Program-made: the position numbers and the translations under genes
From: Calothrix sp. 336/3
GTDB taxonomy: Bacteria; Cyanobacteriota; Cyanobacteriia; Cyanobacteriales; Nostocaceae
NCBI RefSeq assembly: GCF_000734895.2
Contig: NZ_CP011382.1
Span: 5,868,700 to 5,932,699 of the forward strand
DNA: 64,000 nucleotides
Reading direction: 5' to 3'
In this document: in pieces, positions 55,065-61,663 of the stretch
Position numbering within the stretch: position 1 is the first letter of the stretch
Layout: each line of letters starts with the position of its first letter
The notes under the pieces: model-generated
Databases searched by the model: none
Told to the model about the DNA's origin: nothing
Seen by the model: only the letters and a program-made list of their open reading frames with translations

Positions 55065-55568
55065 ATGAATAATTGTATTTTGATGGCAGAAATTATCCAA
55101 GAACCCCAACTGCGCCATACCCCTGATGGGTTAGAGTTAGCAGAGATGACCGTTGAGTTCCCTGGTACAAGGGCAGAGGATCCGAGTGGGACATTACGGG
55201 TAGTCGGTTGGGGTAATTTGGCAAAGGAGATACATCAGGGTTTTCACTTAGGCGATCGCGTGCTGATTGAAGGACGTTTGGGAATGCATACCATTAACCG
55301 TCCGGAGGGTTTCAAGGAAAAACGTGCTGAACTAACTGTGCAAAAAATCCACTCCCTCGGTGGAGGAAGTATTACAACTGCTTCCGCGACAGTTGCCAGA
55401 AATAACACACCCACGACACTCACCACACCCACTACACCCACCACACCATTGGTAAATACTCCCCAACCAAGTTATACAGAAGTTGCACCAGCCAATACTA
55501 GTTATGAACGTCCATCCTATGCTGCACCACCTCAAGAAGAACCAGATATGGATGATATTCCTTTCTAG
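55065..55568 (+). CDS. ssb: Single-stranded DNA-binding protein
   Basis: The 167-residue protein has an OB fold (about 1-105; NNCILMAEIIQEPQL, VVGWGNLAKEI, GDRVLIEGRLGMHT), a low-complexity Thr/Pro linker (about 112-150) and the acidic tip DDIPF at the C terminus that recruits partner proteins. The OB domain is less canonical than E. coli SSB, so this may be a second cyanobacterial paralogue. AGGAGG precedes the ATG at 55065. Confidence 0.85.
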   Translation: MNNCILMAEIIQEPQLRHTPDGLELAEMTVEFPGTRAEDPSGTLRVVGWGNLAKEIHQGFHLGDRVLIEGRLGMHTINRPEGFKEKRAELTVQKIHSLGGGSITTASATVARNNTPTTLTTPTTPTTPLVNTPQPSYTEVAPANTSYERPSYAAPPQEEPDMDDIPF

Positions 55569-55648
55569 GTGTTAACTTGCAGTCTGTCGCCAGAATTTCC
55601 AGAAGTTAGTAGATACCCGACTCCTAGAAGTTAGGTATCTAAACACCT
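55567..55648. terminator. Nested hairpin downstream of ssb
   Basis: An outer stem AGGTGTT (55567-55573) with AACACCT (55642-55648) encloses an inner stem AGATACC (55611-55617) with GGTATCT (55634-55640), between ssb and the convergent glycosyltransferase gene. It could stop both transcripts; no T-tract is present. Confidence 0.45.
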
Positions 55649-55679
55649 GTAACTTATCTCAAATTAATCACCCAAACAA

Positions 55680-56909
55680 CTACGAAACATGTAATAAATC
55701 ATGAATTGCCTGATCTATTTTTCGTGCAGTTGCTTCCCAAGAATATTCTTTTTGAACTAATTCATAGGCAGAATTCGCCAGTTTTTCCCCAAGATAAGAA
55801 TCAGACCAAATTTCCTGTATACCAGCAACAATTTCAGATACAGTATTTCTAATTAACAACTCTTCCCCATCTTTAGCTTTAATTCCTTCACAACCCTTCG
55901 CAGTACTAATTACCGGACAACCTGCGGCAAATGCTTCCACTATTTTTAAGCGAGTTCCTCCACCTTGCATTAAAGGTACAACCATAATGCTTGCTGCTGC
56001 AATATAAGGCTTCACATCAGGTACACTTCCAGTCACAATAATATGAGGATTTTTTGCTGCCGCTTCTAACATATAGGCAGTTGGTGTACGTCCGACTAAT
56101 AGTAATCGACTTTGGGGATAAATTTTTTGAATTTCTGGGAATATTTTTTGAATTAATAATTCTGCTGCAACAGTATTGGGTGAGTAGGAAAGTTGACCTA
56201 AAAATAGCAAGTTATAGGGATTATTTGCGAGTTCAGGAGGAGGAGTAAATTCACCTGAGCGAATACTGTCATAGGCAGAAACATTAATACTATTAGGTAC
56301 TGCATAGGTAGGGACAAAGTGCAAGTAAAATTTTTTGAGTAGATGTACATCTTCTTCACTGCACATCCATACTTGATTGACTTGGCTAATAAAGTCTTTT
56401 TCTATGCGTTTGAGATGGGCTAAATGAATTGTATTTCTCAGTCGAAATTTCCAATTATTACTATTACTATGTCGCTGCTCCCATAAAGAAGCCTCGACAT
56501 TATGATTATCAAAAATGATTTTACAAGGGTGATTTTTTACTACCTGTAAATAGGGATATACCCAAATTTCTTCCAGAATAACAATATCTGGCTTAAATTC
56601 TTGTAGTAGTTGATTTAATGCTTCTTCTGTTGCATGAGAATATCCCCAAAGAGTATCTGGATGTTTCCGAGGAGAAAACCACCATAAACGATTGATAAAT
56701 TGTTCTTTTGGAGAACGTTTTTCCGTTACATTACAATGTTTCCAAACTGCAACCCCAGGGAGAGAAGTATGCTTAGGAGTCCAATTAGAAACAGAAAAAA
56801 CACCAACTTCTCCAGATTTCATCATAATGTTGATGTTTTGCCAGGTGCGTAAACTCACACCTCCAATTGTTGGATAGGGTACTTCTTTGGTGATAAATAG
56901 GGTACGCAT
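55680..56909 (-). CDS. Glycosyltransferase family 4 (group 1)
   Basis: The 409-residue protein has the GT-B fold with N-terminal acceptor part (RTLFITKEVPYPTIGGVSLR) and C-terminal GT4 donor part (about 220-390; FLGQLSYSPNT, LLLVGRTPTAYML, ASIMVVPLMQGGGTRLKIVEAFAAGCPVI with the EX7E-like Glu). It uses a nucleotide sugar for polysaccharide, lipid or protein glycosylation. No other glycosyltransferase gene is adjacent. It is convergent with ssb. Confidence 0.87.
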   Translation of the reverse strand: MRTLFITKEVPYPTIGGVSLRTWQNINIMMKSGEVGVFSVSNWTPKHTSLPGVAVWKHCNVTEKRSPKEQFINRLWWFSPRKHPDTLWGYSHATEEALNQLLQEFKPDIVILEEIWVYPYLQVVKNHPCKIIFDNHNVEASLWEQRHSNSNNWKFRLRNTIHLAHLKRIEKDFISQVNQVWMCSEEDVHLLKKFYLHFVPTYAVPNSINVSAYDSIRSGEFTPPPELANNPYNLLFLGQLSYSPNTVAAELLIQKIFPEIQKIYPQSRLLLVGRTPTAYMLEAAAKNPHIIVTGSVPDVKPYIAAASIMVVPLMQGGGTRLKIVEAFAAGCPVISTAKGCEGIKAKDGEELLIRNTVSEIVAGIQEIWSDSYLGEKLANSAYELVQKEYSWEATARKIDQAIHDLLHVS

Positions 56910-57293
56910 AGGAAAGGGAGAGATTTAAGTATACTTGTGGATATCTTGTCTAATATTCAGCTTGTTGATACGGATGCTGGAATTATCTTCAGTTTGTGAA
57001 ATAGCGATCGCCCCAGTAAATGCACTGTCCACTATTATACTTATGCTCCCCAGGAAGGATATCAGTAAATCCTCTTGCTATGATTATTTATCAGGATATT
57101 GAGATGATACGGGATACTTAAATATGTTTTTTAATATACATTTATTCAGAGAAAATTAGAGAGAGGCAAAGTCCACCTCCGATGATAGGTTTATTATATG
57201 AATGGGTAGTGGACTGACGCAGCTATAATATTGTGATAAGTAATACTTGTCTCTGGGTTTTTATCCTACGCGCCCTATTTTTACTAAAATTTT
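56910..57293. other. Intergenic region between glycosyltransferase and ParB-like gene
   Basis: About 380 bp of AT-rich sequence with one weak inverted repeat (AGTCCAC 57171-57177 and GTGGACT 57210-57216) and a TATAAT near 57225. No attachment site or integrase was found. It marks the left edge of the accessory module. Confidence 0.4.
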
Positions 57294-58034
57294 TCAATCA
57301 TCACGCAACCAAATATCGGTAATTTTTAACATTCTTTCAGAACTTATGCCTTTTTTGAATTTATTGTTTTTTTGCTTAATTTTTACTCTTTCCACAACAT
57401 CTATCAAAGAGTCAAAAAGTTTCATGTCTCGCTCTTTCACTATAGCATCTGTAATTTTTTGTCCCTCTCCTTCATTCATTCCAGTTTGCATCAACTTACG
57501 TACTAATTGCAGCTTTTCAAATGTATTAAATATGTCTAATGGTTTGATATCTATAAGTTGTTTTTTCTTTATGTCTTTAAGTTCTGCTTCTAACTGAAAT
57601 TTCTCCTTATTCTCTTCTATTAACTTATGAGCTAAGTTATCAATTCTTGATTCAATAGATTTTACAAAACTATTTAAAGTTTCTTGACTGATAATAGTTG
57701 TGCCTGTCATTTCAGGTAAATTATTTTTATCTCGAAACAATTCTATTTGCTTGACAATTACTTCATTATTGTCGTCTTCAACAATATAAACACTGACCAT
57801 TTCTCCCAATTTTAAGTCTATCTCTCTGGCTCTAACAGCAGCATAATATTCAAAGTCTCCATTGATGACTTTATACGATTGGAAGCCACTTCTAGCAACA
57901 ACAAGAGGGTTTATAAGACCTCCTACTGACAATATCGTCTGTGCAGCTTTTTCTATATCATCATTATCAAATATAGAGCGTGGAGTATCACAAATAATTC
58001 TCTTAACGGCAACAAGTGATGTAGAGAGTTTCAT
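57294..58034 (-). CDS. ParB-like N-terminal-domain protein paired with the nuclease-ParA fusion
   Basis: The 246-residue protein starts with a ParB/Srx-like domain (about 8-90) with GGLINPLVV and NGDFEYYAAVRARE. The usual CTP-binding GERRxRAA motif reads GDFEYYAA, so the CTPase switch of ParB is probably altered or absent. A charged coiled coil (about 120-160) and a C-terminal helical region (about 160-246) follow, with no clear helix-turn-helix. Its ATG overlaps the stop of the upstream ParA-type gene by one base (TAATG), indicating translational coupling. It is probably a partner of that ATPase. Base composition is low in GC compared with neighbours. Confidence 0.72.
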   Translation of the reverse strand: MKLSTSLVAVKRIICDTPRSIFDNDDIEKAAQTILSVGGLINPLVVARSGFQSYKVINGDFEYYAAVRAREIDLKLGEMVSVYIVEDDNNEVIVKQIELFRDKNNLPEMTGTTIISQETLNSFVKSIESRIDNLAHKLIEENKEKFQLEAELKDIKKKQLIDIKPLDIFNTFEKLQLVRKLMQTGMNEGEGQKITDAIVKERDMKLFDSLIDVVERVKIKQKNNKFKKGISSERMLKITDIWLRDD

Positions 58035-59392
58035 TAATTCATCCCTATTTTATTCAATACTTCTTTTGCTAATAATTCAAATTCTTGTGCTGAAAGTGAA
58101 TTAGGTTTGAAATCCATTACTGAAATTGGATCAGCGATTTCCATGTCACCCATTTTAATGATTCTCTCTGCACATTTAGCTAAATCTTCTCTTTCATATA
58201 TAACTGCTTCCAATACATCTAAATCATATTTATTTGCTATCTTTTCAATACGATTTCTGAGCGTAGAATTGACAAATTTGTGGTTAGTAGATATTTTGCA
58301 AGGTAGAACACCAAGAATTTGTAAGGGTGGAATTCTGACTTGCTTTCTAAAAGCATTTATTTTTTTAATAAATTCCTTGACATTAGTTAAACCCTGATTT
58401 GCAAATGGCTTTAAATCTGATGGAATAATTACATAGTCTGATGTGATAAGCGCTATTCTTGCATACAAGTTTAAAGAAGGTGGAGTATCAATCAAAACGA
58501 CATCATATTTATCTTTTACCTCATTTAGCTTTTCAAGAAGTCCTAATTTGGTATGCTCTAGTTCACTTAAGTTTCTTTCCTCTGCAATTAAGTTAATATG
58601 GGAGGGTATCACGTATATTTCTGGATTACAGAAATTAGATTTTCTTGCAACTTCGGAAATAGGATATAACTCTTCAGATTGTAAAACTTGTAATATATTA
58701 GAGTCTTTAATATCATCATCATCTTCATCATCGAACTTGACTAAGCCTGTCGCAAAAGTTGAATTTGCTTGACTATCTAAATCTATAATCAATACTTGTT
58801 TGCCTTTTTTTCTCAGAGCAGCAGCTAAATTAACAACAGTAGTCGTCTTACCTACACCGCCCTTATTATGGTAAACTGCAATTACTTTCATATTTCTTTC
58901 CTTAGTCTTAACTTTAATTTCTGTTTGCTTAACTGCTGAGTTCTCACTTGTCTGTATTTTGTTAATATTCTCTCTTCCAATTAATTTCCTAATATCATCA
59001 ATATTGGCTTCAACATCTTTCCCTAAACACTGAAAAACTATTTGAACCTCATCCTGGCTCTTTTTCTCATAAATTCTAATTTCTCTACCATTAGTTAATA
59101 ATCCATATCTGACATTTAACTTTGTGAGATAATACTTAAGACGCAAAATATGAGTGTTCAAATTCTGCTTAGGATGCTTTGCTTCCATCACTATACTTAA
59201 GGGGGAATTCGCATCTAAAGTAAAAGGAATAACTTGAACACCAAAAGCTAAAAAATCTAAACGAATATTCCCAAAAGCGACTTCCTGATGCCAAGTTTCA
59301 GGAGTATATCCCAGTTGTGGCAACAGATATTGAACAATGAGTTTGCTTTCTACTTCGCTTTCATTACGACAAAGCTCAGGATTAAAAGACAA
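58034..59392 (-). CDS. HsdR N-terminal nuclease domain fused to a ParA ATPase
   Basis: The 452-residue protein combines two modules. Residues 1-140 look like the type I restriction HsdR N-terminal nuclease domain: E14, then the triad Asp46 in IRLDFLAFG and Glu70/Lys72 in IVMEAKHP, and LLTNGREIRIYEK. Residues 168-452 are a ParA ATPase with Walker A KGGVGKTT (177-184), DLDSQ (205-209), Walker B-like DVVLIDTPPS (298-306) and an acidic insert DDEDDDD (221-227). No stop lies between them. It starts with TTG at 59392, with AGGAG only 3 nt before. A ParB-like gene follows, coupled. It may act in DNA segregation with a nuclease input, or in defence; both are inferred. Confidence 0.75.
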   Translation of the reverse strand: MSFNPELCRNESEVESKLIVQYLLPQLGYTPETWHQEVAFGNIRLDFLAFGVQVIPFTLDANSPLSIVMEAKHPKQNLNTHILRLKYYLTKLNVRYGLLTNGREIRIYEKKSQDEVQIVFQCLGKDVEANIDDIRKLIGRENINKIQTSENSAVKQTEIKVKTKERNMKVIAVYHNKGGVGKTTTVVNLAAALRKKGKQVLIIDLDSQANSTFATGLVKFDDEDDDDIKDSNILQVLQSEELYPISEVARKSNFCNPEIYVIPSHINLIAEERNLSELEHTKLGLLEKLNEVKDKYDVVLIDTPPSLNLYARIALITSDYVIIPSDLKPFANQGLTNVKEFIKKINAFRKQVRIPPLQILGVLPCKISTNHKFVNSTLRNRIEKIANKYDLDVLEAVIYEREDLAKCAERIIKMGDMEIADPISVMDFKPNSLSAQEFELLAKEVLNKIGMN

Positions 59393-59876
59393 GCTCTCCT
59401 ACCTCAATCGATAAAATTTTATACTTCCTTGATTATGACCTAGCCTTATGATTTTGTGTAATTAAAATTACTTATGATAATTTCTCAATGCATAATATAA
59501 TTTCACAAAAGTAACAGGATTCGCGTGTTTATTTTGTATATTTTTCTTTTGAAACAAATTTTGTGGTAAGGTAATGCGTATTTAATTTGTATATTAGATG
59601 CGGGCAAAATACCTACAATAGAATAACTTGATGTTTTCGATTTATGTAATTTAGCTGCACGTCACCTAAATTTACTCAGAGCAGAAGTTTTTCTCAATTC
59701 TTTTATCCTGAATCTATCTCATCTGATTTGCGTGAGTTGCACCCATCACTGGTATAATCTGACTGCTTTCAAGCATCTCAAGTCGAGAAAATCTTAAATT
59801 TACCCGTGTTTTCTCCACAAAAATGAAATTTTGACGTTACCTAGATGGGAATGCATCAATAAAGAGGAATCAAGTG
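59393..59876. other. Intergenic region between divergent ParA-type genes
   Basis: About 480 bp, very AT-rich, containing the promoters of the fusion gene and of the orphan ParA gene. It has a GTAATT-AA-AATTAC inverted repeat (listed separately). No parS-like repeats or iterons were recognised. Confidence 0.45.
59458..59471 (-). promoter_or_regulatory. Inverted repeat upstream of the nuclease-ParA gene, possible operator
   Basis: GTAATT-AA-AATTAC is a 6-2-6 inverted repeat about 66 bp before the TTG start. Its place suits an operator bound by the module's own proteins, although the region is AT-rich and chance palindromes are common. Confidence 0.35.
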
Positions 59877-60761
59877 ATGGGATATGTAATTGCTACAGCA
59901 AATATGAAGGGTGGAGTTGGTAAAACAACTCTGAGTGTGAATTTGGCAACTTGTTTAGCGAAGAATTATGGAAAGCGAGTGTTAGTACTAGATTTGGATA
60001 GTCAAATTAGTGCCACACTGAGTTTAATGTCACCTGTTGATTTTGCTAAGTATCGGAAACAAAGGAAAACTTTACGCTACTTGATTGATGCGATTATTAC
60101 CCCTAATCTCCGGTTAAAATTGACAATCCAAGATATTATTCAATCCCAAGTTTGCAACCTGCCAGGATTAGATTTAATCCCTGGTGATATTGATTTATAT
60201 GATGAGTTTGTGGTTTCAGAAATGCTGCATCAACAGGCAGTAAATTTAGGGGAGAATAATTTTGAAGCAATTTGGAATCGTTTTGAAAGAGTATTACTAG
60301 GGAAGGTTTTAGAACCGATTCGGGATGACTATGATTTTATCATTTTAGATTGCGCTCCTGGATACAACTTATTAACCCGTAGCGCTTTGGCAACGAGTAA
60401 TTATTATATCTTACCTGCTAAACCTGAACCTTTATCAGTAGTGGGGATTCAACTATTAGAAAGACGTATTGCAAAATTGAAGGAAAGTCACGAGCAAGAG
60501 GCAAATATTGATATTAAAATGTTAGGTATTGTATTTACCATGTCAAATGCAAACTTGCTCACGGGTAGATATTACAAACAGGTAATGCAGCGAGTACAAC
60601 AAGACTTTGGAGATGGGAAAATATTCCCTACACAAATTCCCGTGGATGTGAATGTTGCGAAAGCGGTAGATAGTTTTATGCCGGTAGTTTTGAGTTCTCC
60701 TGGTTCTTCTGGTTCTAAAGCGTTTATCCAATTAACTCAGGAAATGTTGCAGAAATTGTAG
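59877..60761 (+). CDS. Orphan ParA-family ATPase
   Basis: The 294-residue protein is a ParA/MinD-type ATPase: Walker A MKGGVGKTTLSVNLATCL, DLDSQISATLS, a Walker B-like FIILDCAPGYNLLTRS and a C-terminal PVDVNVAKAVDSFMPVV region. There is no N-terminal DNA-binding domain. No ParB gene accompanies it. It is divergent from the nuclease-ParA fusion and its sequence is not closely similar to the ParA part of that gene, so it is not a recent duplicate. GAGGA lies 8 nt before the ATG at 59877; a GTG at 59874 is in frame. Role could be partition or positioning of a large cargo. Confidence 0.82.
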   Translation: MGYVIATANMKGGVGKTTLSVNLATCLAKNYGKRVLVLDLDSQISATLSLMSPVDFAKYRKQRKTLRYLIDAIITPNLRLKLTIQDIIQSQVCNLPGLDLIPGDIDLYDEFVVSEMLHQQAVNLGENNFEAIWNRFERVLLGKVLEPIRDDYDFIILDCAPGYNLLTRSALATSNYYILPAKPEPLSVVGIQLLERRIAKLKESHEQEANIDIKMLGIVFTMSNANLLTGRYYKQVMQRVQQDFGDGKIFPTQIPVDVNVAKAVDSFMPVVLSSPGSSGSKAFIQLTQEMLQKL

Positions 60762-61036
60762 ATAAAAAGCATCCCAAATGTGTAAATTGATTTTGTAGTG
60801 CGGTTATTCTACCGACTTCAGTAATGACAGTAGGGAGCAAGACTTCGGTGTGAACGCTACTTCGACAAAGCTCAATACAAGTCAATCGTTTGTGAAGCGT
60901 CTCCGGAGGAGATACACTACTCCCACTACTATCTTTTTTGCAAAATTGGGATGCTCTCAGGTTGCATTATTACATCGTAATGATGCATTGGAGTCGCAAA
61001 AAAACTCCGAATTTAATCATGGATGAAATTTAATTG

Positions 61037-61507
61037 CTAAACCCGTGCATCTACAGTTACTTTATATCTCACTTTGCTAGAATTCAATTGTCTACTGGCA
61101 ATGATGATAATGTAATTACCAGCAGTGAGATTTTGGCGGGTAATTTGGTGAGAGAAAGAGTTGCGACTCTTAGCGATAATTTCACCACTATCGAGTCTAC
61201 CATTTCTATTTTTATCCTGAACTAAGGTTAAATCTGTACGTCCTCCATCAGGTGCAACACCTTCCAAATTTAGGCGGAGATTAGAACGTCCGGTAAGAAG
61301 AATTTGCTTAAAGTCCTCAAGATCATCTGTTGCAGTTACATCTCCTTGTATTGTACGAAATCCTGTGCCACTATTTAAATTACCGACAAAATCTGCTGCA
61401 CTAACGCTATTGTCAAAATCTCTTATTGCAAAAGCTGGACTTGCTATTGCACAGGTAAGTACTGTTAGTAAAGCTAAACTTAGACGAGATGAATAGGGAA
61501 GCATCAT
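61037..61507 (-). CDS. Secreted protein with PPC-like domain and an EF-hand-like loop
   Basis: From the ATG at 61507 the protein has 156 residues. A signal peptide (cleavage near PAFA) is followed by a beta-rich region like the bacterial pre-peptidase C-terminal (PPC) domain, ending RQNLTAGNYIIIIA...YKVTVDARV. In the middle DKNRNGRLDSGE has Asp, Asn and Glu in the spacing of a calcium-binding EF-hand or dockerin-type loop. It is exported; the function is unknown. GAGG lies 6 nt before ATG-ATG. A TTG four codons earlier is less likely. Confidence 0.7.
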   Translation of the reverse strand: MMLPYSSRLSLALLTVLTCAIASPAFAIRDFDNSVSAADFVGNLNSGTGFRTIQGDVTATDDLEDFKQILLTGRSNLRLNLEGVAPDGGRTDLTLVQDKNRNGRLDSGEIIAKSRNSFSHQITRQNLTAGNYIIIIASRQLNSSKVRYKVTVDARV

Positions 61508-61663
61508 TTTATTCCTCAAAAATGCAAAAGTTGGTTAATTCAATCGACTAAAAACTTAGACGTTGAAGTTTTTCCTTATATGCAATTTTTATTAATGATG
61601 CTGATAGCGAATGGGTGATAGTTCATAGAAAAAGCTATTCTATTACCTATTACCCATTACCTA

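Noticed and set aside
57171..57216. AGTCCAC and GTGGACT as the end of a mobile element
   Set aside because: Only one inverted pair is present, without a second copy, target duplication or transposase.
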